A DNA stretch of 64,000 nt from Thauera humireducens (GCF_001051995.2 NZ_CP014646.1:2542001-2606000), one strand, 5' to 3'; shown: positions 34,923-46,554, counted from the first letter of the stretch. Numbers and translations are program-made. The notes: generated by a model not told the origin, from the letters alone.

Positions 34923-37238
34923 ATGTCCATGAAGAACCCTCACGCCAGGCAGCCCGCATCGCTGCGCAAGCGCCCCGCCGCCATTGCCCTTGGCCTGTCG
35001 ACTGCCGTGCTGATGCCGATGGCCGCCATCGCGCAGGAGCAGAAACCCGCCGACGAATCCAAGCTGGAGACCGTCAACGTCGTCAGCACTGCGCTCGAAG
35101 CCAATCCGAATGCCGAACCGGGCGTGCCCTACAAGGCGAAATACTCGGGCGACGAGCGCCACAAGCGTGCGCTGGCCGATACGGCCCAGAACATCCAGGT
35201 CCTGACCAAAGCCCAGATCGAAGACTCCGGCTACACCGACCTGCGCGAGATCCTCGACGCCCAGCCCGGCATCACTCTCGGCACCGGCGAGAACGGCAAC
35301 GCCTTCGGCGATCGCTACATCATCCGCGGCCAGGAGGCCCGCAGCGACGTCTTCGTCGACGGCCTGCGCGACCCCGGCATGACCATCCGCGAAAGCTTCG
35401 CCACCGAACAGGTCGAAATCTCCAAGGGCCCGAACTCCAGCTTCGCCGGCCGCGGCACCTCGGGCGGCGCGGTCAACTCGGTGACCAAGCAGGCCACCAC
35501 CGACTACTCCTACACCCGCCTGTCGACCGGCTTCGGCACCGACAAGCACACCCGTCTGACGCTGGACACCAACCAGGTCGTCAACGAAGACCTCGCCGTG
35601 CGTGCCAACCTGCTGTACGGCTACGAGGAAGTGCCCGACCGCGCCCCGACCGACCGCGAGCGCAAGGGCCTGGCGCTGTCCGGTTTCTGGACCCCGACCG
35701 ACGACCTCGACATCACGCTCGATTACTACGGCCTCGACGCGGACGACAACCCGGACATGGGCGGTTTCCTGGTCGGGACGGTACCGAACCGCAAGCCGGC
35801 CAAGAATGTCCCCGTCTATGCGCAGAAGCAGGATTTCCTGAGCTCGGACATCGACACTCTCACCGCCCGCCTGCGATATCAGTTCGACCGGGACACACGG
35901 ATCACCAACCTGACTCGCTTCGGGCAGACAGACAACGGCTACGTCGTCACCGGCGCGCGGGCCAACGTGTTCGCCGCGAGCGATCCACGCGCGGGCGCAC
36001 CCACCATCAGCCTCAGTACCCATCAGGGCTGGCAGGAGGTCGAATACTTCGTCAATCAGACGAACCTGCATCTCGATCGCGAAATCGGCGGCTTGAAGCA
36101 TGAGTTCATCCTCGGTGTCGAGTACTCCGATCACAGCGTGCTGAACGGGGTCTACAACGTCGCCAACTCGGGCGAAAACTGCATGGCCCCCGGCCGGGGC
36201 GGCGTCTCCTCGGGCTGGTGCATCACGGATGCGAGCGGCGCCCTGCTCAACGGCATCGATACGATCATGAACCGCAACGTCACCAAGGGCGCGTGGGATA
36301 GCGACTGGAACGTGAAGACGATCTCGCTATCGGCTATGGATACTGTCGATCTCTCGGACAAATGGACAGCCTTCGCCGGCCTGCGCTGGGACCATTTCGA
36401 CTACGACCTCGGCACGCAGAACACAACGACCTTCGCGCGCACCGACTACAGCACCTCCGACAGCCTGTGGAACGGCCATATCGGACTGACCTACAAGTTC
36501 CGTCCCGACGCAAACGTGTATGCCAGCTACGCCACCGCCAGCGACATCAACGGCGGCGAGTCGGATGTGGGCACCAACGCCGGCTATGGCGGGTTCATTC
36601 CCGGCTCGGCCAAGCCCGAGAAGACCAAGCTGATCGAACTGGGTACGAAATGGAACCTGATGGGCGAGAAGCTGCTGGCGACCGCTGCCGTCTTCCAGAT
36701 CACCAAGTCGGACGTCATGGAAGGCAATGGCTACGAGGCGACCGGTACCTTCAACTCCAGCGAGAACCGCGTGCGCGGCATCGAGCTCGGCCTGACGGGC
36801 ATGATCACAGACAAACTGACCGGCCAGGCCGGCATTGCCATCATGGACGCCGAGGTGCTCAAGTCCGCAACCCCCTCGCGTAAAGGCAAGACGCTCAGCA
36901 ACTTCGCGGACAAGAGTGCGTACGTACAGCTCAAGTACCAGGCGACTGACAAGTTCTCCTTCGGCGGCGCGGTGAAGTACGAAAGCGAGAAGTACGCCGG
37001 TCAGCCGGATACGGCAGCAGGATTCGACGCCACCACCGGCAAGTACAGCAACCCGATCCCGGCCTACACCGTGCTCGACCTGTTCGCCAACTACCGCATC
37101 AACAAGAACATGGACGTGCGCCTGAACGTGGGCAACGTGACCGACAAGGATTACTACACGGCCGCCTATCAGTCGGGTTCCTTCCTGTACAAGGGTGACG
37201 CACGCAACGCCCGCGTGACCCTGAACTATGACTTCTAA
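34923..37238 (+). CDS. TonB-dependent siderophore receptor (catecholate/Fiu type)
   Basis: 771 residues: signal peptide about 1-38, TonB box region (ETVNVVSTA), plug domain (about 75-200; YIIRGQEARSDVFVDGLRDPG and EQVEISKGPNSSFAGRGTSGGAVN), then a 22-strand barrel ending in Phe (LNYDF). Imports ferric siderophores across the outer membrane. Linked PiuC-type hydroxylase supports the PiuA/Fiu group. Start ATG at 34923; an ATG three codons later (34929) is also possible. Confidence 0.9.
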   Translation: MSMKNPHARQPASLRKRPAAIALGLSTAVLMPMAAIAQEQKPADESKLETVNVVSTALEANPNAEPGVPYKAKYSGDERHKRALADTAQNIQVLTKAQIEDSGYTDLREILDAQPGITLGTGENGNAFGDRYIIRGQEARSDVFVDGLRDPGMTIRESFATEQVEISKGPNSSFAGRGTSGGAVNSVTKQATTDYSYTRLSTGFGTDKHTRLTLDTNQVVNEDLAVRANLLYGYEEVPDRAPTDRERKGLALSGFWTPTDDLDITLDYYGLDADDNPDMGGFLVGTVPNRKPAKNVPVYAQKQDFLSSDIDTLTARLRYQFDRDTRITNLTRFGQTDNGYVVTGARANVFAASDPRAGAPTISLSTHQGWQEVEYFVNQTNLHLDREIGGLKHEFILGVEYSDHSVLNGVYNVANSGENCMAPGRGGVSSGWCITDASGALLNGIDTIMNRNVTKGAWDSDWNVKTISLSAMDTVDLSDKWTAFAGLRWDHFDYDLGTQNTTTFARTDYSTSDSLWNGHIGLTYKFRPDANVYASYATASDINGGESDVGTNAGYGGFIPGSAKPEKTKLIELGTKWNLMGEKLLATAAVFQITKSDVMEGNGYEATGTFNSSENRVRGIELGLTGMITDKLTGQAGIAIMDAEVLKSATPSRKGKTLSNFADKSAYVQLKYQATDKFSFGGAVKYESEKYAGQPDTAAGFDATTGKYSNPIPAYTVLDLFANYRINKNMDVRLNVGNVTDKDYYTAAYQSGSFLYKGDARNARVTLNYDF

Positions 37239-37255
37239 GTCCTAGCGCTTCGTCC

Positions 37256-37290
37256 GGCCGGGTCGCGCGTCAATGCGCCGCCCGGCCTTC
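37256..37290 (+). terminator. Hairpin after the siderophore receptor
   Basis: GGCCGGG (37256-37262) pairs with CCCGGCC (37281-37287), then TTCTTCATT. May act as partial terminator within the operon. Confidence 0.5.
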
Positions 37291-37382
37291 TTCATTGCGG
37301 ACGGGCTCGCCTGACCCATTGTCTGGCCCATTGCGGAGACGAATGGGTCGGCTGGCACGTTCGTCACCTTCTGGAATCGTCC

Positions 37383-38558
37383 ATGCACGCCCAGTCCGCT
37401 CACCAACTCACACCGCAGTCCTTCCACCTCTCGCGCCGACGCGCCCTGCAGGCCCTGGCGGCCAGCATCGCCGGCACCACCTTCCCTCGCCTCGTCCAGG
37501 CGAATCCGGGCGGAACCCACGCAGTCATCGGTGCAGCCTGGCGCGGTCCGCGCGAGCGTGACCCGAACTTCGCCGGCACCCTGGTCGCAGACTGGGAAGC
37601 GCGCAAGCTCGCCTTCGGCTATGCGGTGCCGCTACCGAGTCGGCCTCACGGCCTGATGGCCGAGCCCGGCGGCGGGCTGCTGGTGTGCAGTGCCCGGCCC
37701 GGCACCTGGATGCTGCGTTGCGATGCGCAGGGCAAGGTGGTGCAGCAGATCGACGTGCAGGAAGAAGGCATGTGCCGCCTGGGCGGCCATGTCATCGCCT
37801 CGGCGGATGGCGAGCGCCTGTACACCACCGAAACCGATTTCCGCAGCGGCAAGGGCAGGATCGGCGTGCGCGACCGCCGCAACCTGCGCAAGCTCGCCGA
37901 ATGGGACACCCACGGTCTCGACCCGCACCAGCTGCTGCTCGACGCCCAGGGCCACCTGTTCGTCGCCAATGGCGGCATTCCGCGCACACTGAGCGACAAG
38001 AAGGTCGACCTCCACCGCATGGACGCCTCGCTCGTGCGCATCGACACCGCCAACGGCGCCCTGCTCGGTCACTGGCGCGTCGACGACCCACGGCTGAGCC
38101 TACGCCACATGGCCTGGAGCCGCCCGCCGCAGGATGGCGACGCCCTGCTTGGCATCGCCATGCAGGCCGAGCACGACCTCGAGGCCGACCGTCGTCGCGC
38201 CCCCATCCTGGCCGTGTTCGATGGCGACCACCTCAGCATCCCGACACAGGAGAACGACGGCATCGGCTACGCCGGCGACATCGCCCCGGCACTCCACGAC
38301 GGCTTCGCGCTCTCCAGCCACCAGGCCGACGTCACCAACCTGTGGCACCCCGGCCTGCCCGAGAGGATGCGGCCCATCGTGCAGCTCAAGGCGTCCTATG
38401 CCTTGACCGGCTGGCACGGCCCGCAGGACGGCGGCGGCGTGCTGGTCGCCACCGCCTACGGACTGGGCCGCTGGCATCCGAGCGCCCCCGCCAACCTGCT
38501 CGCGTGGCCGGAGCCGATGGCGCTCGACAATCACTGGATTCTGATCGAGGAAGCCTGA
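37383..38558 (+). CDS. DUF1513 Tat-exported protein
   Basis: 391 residues. Twin-arginine signal (SRRRALQALAAS, about 17-40). The mature part is a predicted beta-propeller (GGLLVCSARPGTWMLR, HVIASADGERLYTTETDF, GHLFVANGG). DUF1513 genes are often linked to imelysin or other iron-uptake genes. Periplasmic role in iron handling is inferred; no catalytic residues recognised. Confidence 0.82.
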   Translation: MHAQSAHQLTPQSFHLSRRRALQALAASIAGTTFPRLVQANPGGTHAVIGAAWRGPRERDPNFAGTLVADWEARKLAFGYAVPLPSRPHGLMAEPGGGLLVCSARPGTWMLRCDAQGKVVQQIDVQEEGMCRLGGHVIASADGERLYTTETDFRSGKGRIGVRDRRNLRKLAEWDTHGLDPHQLLLDAQGHLFVANGGIPRTLSDKKVDLHRMDASLVRIDTANGALLGHWRVDDPRLSLRHMAWSRPPQDGDALLGIAMQAEHDLEADRRRAPILAVFDGDHLSIPTQENDGIGYAGDIAPALHDGFALSSHQADVTNLWHPGLPERMRPIVQLKASYALTGWHGPQDGGGVLVATAYGLGRWHPSAPANLLAWPEPMALDNHWILIEEA

Positions 38559-38616
38559 TCCGCCGGGTGCCAGAGCCTGCCGTCGGCGGCGCCCCGGCCC
38601 CTGCAAGGCATATCGA

Positions 38617-39738
38617 ATGAACGACACCACAACGCCGCACGCGCCCCTGTCGCGGATTCCATCCGACATCCTGTGCGCACAGGACTACGAGGCCCTTGCC
38701 GCGCATTTCCTGCCGGCCACGCACCACGCCTACATCGCCGGCGGCAGCGGCTTCGAAGCCACGCTGCGCGCCAACCGCGAGGCCTTCGAACGCGTGCAGA
38801 TCCTGCCGCGACTGCTGCGGGACGTTACCACAGGGCACACGCGCCTCACGCTCCTCGGCCAGTCCCTGCACCACCCCATCCTGCTTGCCCCACTGGCCTT
38901 TCAGGCGTTGGCTCACCCCCGGGGCGAACTCGACAGCGCACGCGCCGCGGAGGCGACCGACACTTGCCTGGTCGCGAGCACACTGTCGTCCTGGCCGCTG
39001 GAAGACATCGCAAGGGAAGGCTGCGTGGAGAAGTGGTTCCAGCTCTACTTCCAGCCCATGCGCGACAGCACGCTCGATCTCGTCCAGCGCGCCGAGGCTG
39101 CGGGCTACCGCGCACTCGTCGTAACCCTCGACGCGGCCGTGCAGCGTCCCAGCCTGCGCGCCCAGAGGGCAGGCTTCCGCATGCCCGACACGGTGCGTCC
39201 GGGCAACCTCATCCATCATGCAACGCCGCCACCAGTCGAACTCGAGCGCGGCCAGAGCCGCATCTTCCAGGGCCTGATGCGAGAGGCGCCGACCTGGGAT
39301 GACCTCGACTGGCTGATGCGTCACACCCGCCTGCCGGTCATCGTCAAGGGCGTGCTGCGGGCCGACGACGCGCTGGCGCTGAAGGCGGCCGGGGTTGCGG
39401 GGATCATCGTCTCCAACCACGGCGGCCGCGCCCTCGACGGCGTGCCAGCCAGCCTCGACGCGCTGCCTGCCGTGCGCGCCGCGGTCGGTGCGGACTACCC
39501 CGTCCTGCTCGACAGCGGCGTCCGCGCCGGCAGCGACGTCTTCAAGGCGCTGGTGCTTGGCGCCGACGCGGTGCTGGTCGGGCGTCTGCAGGTCTTCGCC
39601 CTGGCCGTTGCCGGCGCGCTCGGTGTTGCTCACATGCTGAAGCTGCTGCGCGAAGAACTGGAGCTGTGCATGGCACTCGCCGGCTGCGCCACACTGCCGG
39701 AGATCACGGCGGACTGCGTCACCCACCGCCACGCCTGA
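38617..39738 (+). CDS. FMN-dependent alpha-hydroxy-acid oxidase
   Basis: 373 residues, TIM barrel of the LldD/glycolate oxidase family. Contains LPVIVKGVL (FMN Lys), [10 protein letters not shown] with catalytic His268, and [25 protein letters not shown] (phosphate site). Oxidises an L-2-hydroxy acid to a 2-keto acid; as an oxidase it would yield H2O2. It lies 58 bp after the DUF1513 gene and 38 bp before piuC, so in this iron operon its substrate may be siderophore-derived or a metal-chelating hydroxy acid; inferred. Confidence 0.88.
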   Translation: MNDTTTPHAPLSRIPSDILCAQDYEALAAHFLPATHHAYIAGGSGFEATLRANREAFERVQILPRLLRDVTTGHTRLTLLGQSLHHPILLAPLAFQALAHPRGELDSARAAEATDTCLVASTLSSWPLEDIAREGCVEKWFQLYFQPMRDSTLDLVQRAEAAGYRALVVTLDAAVQRPSLRAQRAGFRMPDTVRPGNLIHHATPPPVELERGQSRIFQGLMREAPTWDDLDWLMRHTRLPVIVKGVLRADDALALKAAGVAGIIVSNHGGRALDGVPASLDALPAVRAAVGADYPVLLDSGVRAGSDVFKALVLGADAVLVGRLQVFALAVAGALGVAHMLKLLREELELCMALAGCATLPEITADCVTHRHA

Positions 39739-39776
39739 AACTCAGTCCAAACCCTGTCCTGTACGCGATTCACATC

Positions 39777-40460
39777 ATGCTCATTTCGATCGAGAAGGTC
39801 CTCACCAAGGATGAAGTCCGCCAGTTCCGCCAGCACCTCGACCAGGCGCAGTGGAAAGACGGGCTGAAGACCGCGGGCACGCTCGCCAGCCAGGTCAAGC
39901 GCAACCTGCAACTGGCAGACGGCTCGGATCTGGCCACCCGCCTCGGCAACCACATCCTGCGCAAGCTGGGGAGCCACCCGGAATTCATCTCCGCCGCCCT
40001 GCCGCAGCGCATCTACCCGCCCAAGTTCAACTGCTACCGCGGCGGCGGCACCTACGGCGCCCACGTCGACAGCGCCCTGATGACGGTGCCGGGCACCGAC
40101 ATTACCGTGCGTACGGACGTGTCGGCCACCCTGTTCCTCGCCGAGCCGGACGAGTACGAAGGCGGCGAACTGGAGATCGAAGGTCCGTTCGGCGTGCAGA
40201 CGGTGAAGCTCGAGGCGGGCGACATGGTGCTCTACCCTTCGACCAGCCTGCATCGCGTCACGCCGGTCACACGCGGCGCGCGCATCGCCAGCTTCTTCTG
40301 GATTCAGAGCCTGGTGCAGGACGAAGGCGAACGCACGCTGCTGTACGATCTGGATCAATCCATCCGGGGTCTGACCGCCTCAGGACGCCAGGACGACCCC
40401 GACCTGCTGCGGCTCACCGGCGTGTATCACAATCTGCTGCGGCGCTGGGCGAAGCCCTGA
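39777..40460 (+). CDS. piuC: PiuC/YbiX-type Fe(II)/2-oxoglutarate hydroxylase
   Basis: 227 residues (family about 225). Facial triad H96-x-D98 (GAHVDSAL) and H159 (SLHRVTPV); R169 for 2-oxoglutarate (GARIASFF). PiuC genes accompany siderophore receptors of the PiuA/Fiu kind. Physiological substrate not known. ATG at 39777 was chosen as the conserved N-terminus MLISIEKVL; longer in-frame extension runs into the previous gene. Confidence 0.92.
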   Translation: MLISIEKVLTKDEVRQFRQHLDQAQWKDGLKTAGTLASQVKRNLQLADGSDLATRLGNHILRKLGSHPEFISAALPQRIYPPKFNCYRGGGTYGAHVDSALMTVPGTDITVRTDVSATLFLAEPDEYEGGELEIEGPFGVQTVKLEAGDMVLYPSTSLHRVTPVTRGARIASFFWIQSLVQDEGERTLLYDLDQSIRGLTASGRQDDPDLLRLTGVYHNLLRRWAKP

Positions 40461-40500
40461 ATCAGGGCAGCTGGGCCACAAGCGCCCACTGTCCCCCGTC

Positions 40501-41796
40501 CTACGCCTCGCTGAGCACTTCCTCGCAGCCCGTCCCCGAATCCGGCCGGGGACCGACGAACACCGTGCCAAGGTAGCGAGCTGCAAGGCCATAGCCCAGC
40601 ACCCAGGCGGCCACGCTCACCGCTTGCAGGCCGAGCACCGGCATCCCCGGCAGGCCGGATGCCGCGCGTGCCAGCGCGGCGGCCACCAGCCCGGCCGCGG
40701 CCACCAGCACCCAGGGCCGCAGATCGAGTTCATGGCCCGCATGCGTGCGTCCGGCGATGCACAGCACGCCGAAGATCGACACGCCCATCGCGCCGACCGT
40801 CAGCAGGTGCAGTCCCGCACTGGGGATCACCGGCGCGCCGAGCAGGGATAGGCCGATCAGCGCGTAACCCGCTGCCATGAGCCAATACACCGCGTAGAGC
40901 ATGAAGGCCCAGCGCGACAGCAGGGCGCGGCCGACATGCCAGTCGTTCAGCAGGTTCAACACCGCCGCCGCGGCCGCCAGCGCCACCCAGCCGCCAATGA
41001 CCGAGCCGGGCAGCACGAACTCGACCACGGTGTACAGTGCCACGCCGAAGATGGCGAGATTGCGCCGCGGGGGGCGCGCACGATAGTCGGGCAGCTCGTC
41101 GTCCTCAGCATGACGGCGGGACGTGCCGCCATTGCGGCGCAATCGCTCGGCATCCAGCGCATCGTTGACGATGCGCATCGAGATGCGGCTGAGCGCGACC
41201 ACGATCAGCACCATCATCACGCCGACGCCGACCCGCACCCAGCGCATCGGATACGCGCCGCCGAGCGCATCGGCATGGAAGCCGGCCAGCGCGATCCACA
41301 TCGCACCCAGCCCCCACAGGAAGGCGAGATGGCGCCGCTCGGGGTCGCGCCACAGCCGTGGCGCGACGATCGCAATCAGCGCACCTAGAAAACCCACGTT
41401 GAGCACCGCGGCCAGCACCGCCCCCGTCAGCCCCAGGGTTCCCGACAGCCAGAACGCCAGGCGTGCAGCCGTCCACAGCAGGAACATGCCGAGTGCGGTG
41501 CGACGACCGAAGGCGGGCGTGGCGGTGAACTCGGGCACCGCGGTCAGCAGGAAACCGGCCACCGCCGCGAGCCCGAAACCGAACATCAGCTCATGCGCAT
41601 GCCACACCACCGCGCCGCCGGGCACGGCCGGCACGCCCAGCCCCGCAGCGAGAAAGCCCAGCCAGATCAGCAGCAGGAGCACCGCACACAGGGCGGTGGC
41701 GAGGAAGAAGGGGCGGAAGCCGCACATGAACAGCGGCCGTGCCGCGAGCCGGTCGAACAGCCGGCCGAACGGCTCGTGGTCGATGGGATGAAACAT
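40501..41796 (-). CDS. nnrS: NnrS family heme-copper membrane protein
   Basis: 431 residues, about 12 membrane helices. NnrS signature near the start (RPLFMCGFRPFFLATAL) and conserved His in VVWHAHELMFGFG, LLTVGAMGVSIFG and GRTHAGH. NnrS relieves nitrosative stress in denitrifiers and is usually controlled by NO-responsive FNR relatives. ATG at 41796 has GGAG about 10 bp upstream. It is the last gene of a receptor-ABC-nnrS string, 13 bp after the ATPase. Confidence 0.92.
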   Translation of the reverse strand: MFHPIDHEPFGRLFDRLAARPLFMCGFRPFFLATALCAVLLLLIWLGFLAAGLGVPAVPGGAVVWHAHELMFGFGLAAVAGFLLTAVPEFTATPAFGRRTALGMFLLWTAARLAFWLSGTLGLTGAVLAAVLNVGFLGALIAIVAPRLWRDPERRHLAFLWGLGAMWIALAGFHADALGGAYPMRWVRVGVGVMMVLIVVALSRISMRIVNDALDAERLRRNGGTSRRHAEDDELPDYRARPPRRNLAIFGVALYTVVEFVLPGSVIGGWVALAAAAAVLNLLNDWHVGRALLSRWAFMLYAVYWLMAAGYALIGLSLLGAPVIPSAGLHLLTVGAMGVSIFGVLCIAGRTHAGHELDLRPWVLVAAAGLVAAALARAASGLPGMPVLGLQAVSVAAWVLGYGLAARYLGTVFVGPRPDSGTGCEEVLSEA

Positions 41797-41809
41797 CGCT
41801 GCGTGCTCC

Positions 41810-42672
<863 letters not shown>

Positions 42673-42676
<4 letters not shown>

Positions 42677-43464
42677 GCGCCCTGCTCCCGCCAGCGCTCC
42701 ACCTCGCGCTTGACCGGCTCCAGCACCAGGTACTCGACGGCCAGCAGCAGGCCGACCACCGCGGCAATCCAGGCCATCGTGGCCGCCGTGTCGAGATGCG
42801 AGCGCGACACCGCCAGCGCTGCGCCCACACCGTCCTGGGTGGCAAGCAGTTCCGCCATCACCACCACCTTCCAGGCCGTGCCGAGCGCAGCGATCCAGGC
42901 CGGAAACAGGTAGGACACCACATGCGGCAGATAGACATCGAGGAACATCATGCGGCGCGGCAGGCGAAAGGCCTCGGCCATGCCGCGCAGCTGGTTGTCG
43001 AGCGTGCGCGTGCCCTGCAGCGCGCCGATGAAGATCACCGGAAAGGCGGCGACGAACACGGTGAACACCGGCGTGCCGTCGCTGGCGCCGAACCACAGCA
43101 TCGCCAGCACCAGCCAGGCGATCGGCGGCGTGCCCATCAGCACGGTGACGAGCGGGCGCGACATCATGGACGCGGTCATCGACAGCCCGGCGACGAGACC
43201 GAGCACGCTGCCGCCCAGCACCGACAGGGCATAGCCCGAGAGCGCACGGCGTGCGGTGGCGGCGAGCTCCGGCCAGGCGGCGCCGCTGTCGATGAGGCCC
43301 CACAGCGTGGCGAAGGCCGAACGCGGATCGGGCATGACCAGCGGGCCGTAAACCAGACTGACCGCCTCCCAGGCGGCCAGCAGCAGGAACAGGCTGGCGA
43401 TCGCCCCCCAGCCGCTCCACAGGTACGCAGGCAAACCGGCGAGCCAGGCACGCAGCAGGCTCAT
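42673..43464 (-). CDS. NitT/TauT-type ABC importer permease
   Basis: 263 residues, six helices, BPD_transp_1 fold. EAFRLPRRMMFLDVYLPHVVSYLFPAWIAALGTAWKVVVMAEL includes the ATPase-contact loop of the SsuC/TauC group. Overlaps both neighbours by 4 bp. Confidence 0.9.
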
Positions 43465-44492
43465 GGCTTTGCGGCTCCGCCATAGAAGCCGTCATCGGGC
43501 AGCCTGCCGCCGACCAGCGCCGGATTCTTCTTCACCAGCTGGCCGAACATGAACTCGAGTTCGGCGCGCGCGGCCTGCACCGGCACCGCGTCCATCTGGC
43601 TGACCGCGATCGAGTCGGCCACCGCCTCGGGCGTCAGCAGGTCGATGCGGGCGGCGACGCCACGGCCACAGGCCTCCGCGTTGGCCCGACACCAGGCCAG
43701 CGAGCGGGCGTATTCGGCCTCGATGCGTGCAACCACGTCCGGACGCTCGCGCAACGCCCCCATCACCGCGATGCCGGCCTGCGGGATGCGCGTGGCGCGT
43801 GCGAACACCCGGCCCCACTCCTGCTGAAGGTCCACACTGCGATGCAGCTCCGGCGCAATGACGCTGATCGGAAAGGAGCCCGTCTTGCGCAGCGCCATCG
43901 ACACCGCCGGCTCAGCCAGCAGCGCATGATCGACGCGACGCATCACCAGCAACTGCATCGCGTCGATCGGGCTGGCGACGTAGCGCAGGCTCAGGTCCTT
44001 GCGGACGTCCAGGCCCTGCTGCTCGGCGAGCAACTGGAACACAATGTCCGGCATGTCGCCGCGGAAGGGCATCGCCAGTTCCTTGCCGCGCAGGTCGGCA
44101 AGCGACTTGAGCGCCGGGTCGCGCGACACCAGCCACAGCACGCCCCAGGTCGACACATTGAGCATCCGCAGCTTCGCGCCGCGGTTGTAGAGGTTGGCGG
44201 CAACGTTGGTCGGCATCGCCAGGACGTCGGCACGGCCGTCGAGCGCCATCACGCGCAACTGGTCGGGGTCGCGCCAGGGCACGAACTCGACAACCTCGGC
44301 AACGTCGGCCAGCGCACCGGAGTCGACCATGTGGATCAGCGGATTCGACACCGCCGCCGACGGGCCCGCAAGCGTCAGCCTGGGCAGCTTCTGCGCGTCG
44401 GCGGTGCCGGTCACGATCAGGAATGCGAGCACCACGCACGCGTGCAACAGGATCCGGCTCCAGCCGGGCAAGGGTGGGCGTGGTGCCTGCAT
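43461..44492 (-). CDS. NitT/TauT-type ABC substrate-binding protein
   Basis: 343 residues with an uncleaved-looking or signal helix at about 13-33 (ending ADA). NMT1/SsuA-like fold: GPSAAVSNPLIHMVDSG, LDGRADVLAMPTNVAANLYNRG, LADLRGKELAMPFRGD, DHALLAEPAVSMAL. Ligand unknown. A Cys pair at CRANAEACGRG is notable. It starts 1 bp after the receptor gene. Confidence 0.85.
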   Translation of the reverse strand: MQAPRPPLPGWSRILLHACVVLAFLIVTGTADAQKLPRLTLAGPSAAVSNPLIHMVDSGALADVAEVVEFVPWRDPDQLRVMALDGRADVLAMPTNVAANLYNRGAKLRMLNVSTWGVLWLVSRDPALKSLADLRGKELAMPFRGDMPDIVFQLLAEQQGLDVRKDLSLRYVASPIDAMQLLVMRRVDHALLAEPAVSMALRKTGSFPISVIAPELHRSVDLQQEWGRVFARATRIPQAGIAVMGALRERPDVVARIEAEYARSLAWCRANAEACGRGVAARIDLLTPEAVADSIAVSQMDAVPVQAARAELEFMFGQLVKKNPALVGGRLPDDGFYGGAAKP

Positions 44493-44493
44493 G

Positions 44494-46554
44494 TCAGAAA
44501 CTCCCGGAAAGACTCAAGGTGATGCCGCGGCCCGGCGCCGCCAGCTCCTGGCCCGACACGCCATCGGTCAGGTGCTCGTGGTAGCGCTTGTCGGCAAGGT
44601 TGTGCAGGCCGACGGCCAGCGTGGCCGCGTCGAAGGCGCCGACCGTGCCGAAACGCCAACCCAGTTCGGCGTCGGCGGTGACGAAGCCGGAGGTCGCGTC
44701 CTCGGTGCCATTGGAGAACTTCGTCGCGATGCGATCCTGATCGGCCACCGCGCGCAGCTGCGCGCGCCAGTAGAAGCCGCGCTCGGCCGGCTGGCCGATG
44801 CCCAGCGTCAGCTCGGGTGCCGGCGTCTGGTACAGCGGCTCGTCGTCCTGATGGTTCTTGCCACGCAGCCAGGTGAAGCCGGCATCGGCGACGTAGGCGC
44901 CCACTGGCGCGCTGAGACTGCCTTCGACGCCGTAGATCGTGACCTTGTCGAGGTTCTCGGTGCGCTTGAGCGGCAGTCCCGTGCCCGGATGGGACGCACC
45001 GGTGATGCGTCCGGCGATGTAGTCGTCAATCCGCGTGTAGAAGGCCGCCAGCTGGTAGTTCAGCCCGGCACCTGCGCCCTTGAGGCCGAGTTCGAAGCTG
45101 GTCGAGACCTCCGGGTCGAGTTGCGGGTTGCCGACGTGGTAGTAGCCGTCGCCACGCGCCGAATCCTCGAAGCGCTCACGCATGTCCGCGGCGCGGTAGG
45201 CGCGGCCGACGTTGGCGTAGACGTTGAGATTGTCGGTCAGCGGATGGACCGCCCCGAGCGACCACGACAGGTTGTTGTCCGTGCTGTCCAGGCCGGTCGT
45301 CTGGGCCGACGGCCCCGTCCCCTTCTGCGCCGCGTCACCGCTGACGCGGTCGTAGCGCAGTCCGGCAACGATGCGGGTGGCGCCAAGCGCGAACTCGTCC
45401 TGCACGAACACGCCCACCGCCTCGATCTCGCCATCCGAGAACGGATCGTTGCGCACGTTGTTGTTGAAGAACGGCGCGTTGTTGTCCATGTAGCGCTCGG
45501 GATCGCCCTTCATGCGCCAGGTTTCGGCCCCGACCGTCAGCAGATGATCCCCGCCGACCGGGAACACGTACCTGGCGCGCGCGCCGTCGGTCGTGAAGGA
45601 GACGTCGTTGCGCACGTAGTCGCGACCGAGGTTTTCGCCGCGGGCACGGATCTGGCGGAACACTTCCTGGCGATAGATCTCGGCCGACAACTGCCCTTCG
45701 CCGAGCTTCGCATCGACGCCCAGTTCGTAGAGCTCGCGGCGCTGCTCGGGCGAATGGATGGTCGCCACGCCGAGCGGACGCGGAATGCCCGCGCCGGTGC
45801 GGGCCGAGCCCGGATACCACACGTCCTCGTCCTCATGACGCTGCAGATTCAGACGCAGGCTGACATCGTCGGTCAGGCGATGACGATACTTGGCCAGCAG
45901 GGTGTCGGACTGGTAGCCAGTCCGGTCCTCGCGCCCGTCGGGGCTGCGGTAGTCATCCACGTCGCGCCCGGCCACACCCAGCACCAGCGCGTGATCGGCG
46001 TTCGAACGCTGCACCAGCAGCGCACCGGCCACGCCCTTGTCGACACTGCTGAAGCGCACGCCGGCACGGCCGCCCATGCGCTCCTCCGCGGTAAAGGCGG
46101 CCTCGGGCGTGAGCAGGTTGACGACCCCGCCCATCGCACCGCTGCCATGCAGCACCGAGCCCGGCCCCTTGACGACCTCGACACGGTCGAGCAGCCCGAG
46201 ATCCATGAAGGACGCGATCGCCCCCTGAGGCTGGGCCGAGTTCACACGCAGACCATCGACCATGACGACGACGCTCTCCTTCTTGAGACCGCGCAGCACC
46301 GGGTTCTGTCCCCAGGCACCGTCGGACTGGGCCGCCAGCCCCGGCTTGCCTCGCAACAGATCACCGACGACCGTGGCGCCCGCCGTGGCCGGACGCAGGA
46401 CCTCGATCGCCTGAGGTGTCTCCTGCACGTCGGCGGCGTAGCCTTTGGCGGTCACAACCTGCTCGTCGAGCACGGTTTCACCTGCGGCGAGCAGGGATGG
46501 TGCGAACGAGACACCCAGCAGTGCCAACGCCATTGCGCGCATGCGCAGTTCCAT
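44494..46554 (-). CDS. TonB-dependent receptor of the nnrS operon
   Basis: 686 residues: signal peptide about 1-23 (SLLAAG), TonB box (DEQVVTA), plug (about 45-150; GQNPVLRGLKKESVVVMVDGLR and VEVVKGPGSVLHGSGAMGGVVN), barrel ending SLSGSF. The plug wording recalls the copper/NosA-OprC-like group, but this is only an impression. ATG at 46554 is chosen because GGAG stands 6 bp before it and upstream starts would fall on the promoter. Substrate may be a metal chelate or heme-like cofactor. Confidence 0.88.
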   Translation of the reverse strand: MELRMRAMALALLGVSFAPSLLAAGETVLDEQVVTAKGYAADVQETPQAIEVLRPATAGATVVGDLLRGKPGLAAQSDGAWGQNPVLRGLKKESVVVMVDGLRVNSAQPQGAIASFMDLGLLDRVEVVKGPGSVLHGSGAMGGVVNLLTPEAAFTAEERMGGRAGVRFSSVDKGVAGALLVQRSNADHALVLGVAGRDVDDYRSPDGREDRTGYQSDTLLAKYRHRLTDDVSLRLNLQRHEDEDVWYPGSARTGAGIPRPLGVATIHSPEQRRELYELGVDAKLGEGQLSAEIYRQEVFRQIRARGENLGRDYVRNDVSFTTDGARARYVFPVGGDHLLTVGAETWRMKGDPERYMDNNAPFFNNNVRNDPFSDGEIEAVGVFVQDEFALGATRIVAGLRYDRVSGDAAQKGTGPSAQTTGLDSTDNNLSWSLGAVHPLTDNLNVYANVGRAYRAADMRERFEDSARGDGYYHVGNPQLDPEVSTSFELGLKGAGAGLNYQLAAFYTRIDDYIAGRITGASHPGTGLPLKRTENLDKVTIYGVEGSLSAPVGAYVADAGFTWLRGKNHQDDEPLYQTPAPELTLGIGQPAERGFYWRAQLRAVADQDRIATKFSNGTEDATSGFVTADAELGWRFGTVGAFDAATLAVGLHNLADKRYHEHLTDGVSGQELAAPGRGITLSLSGSF

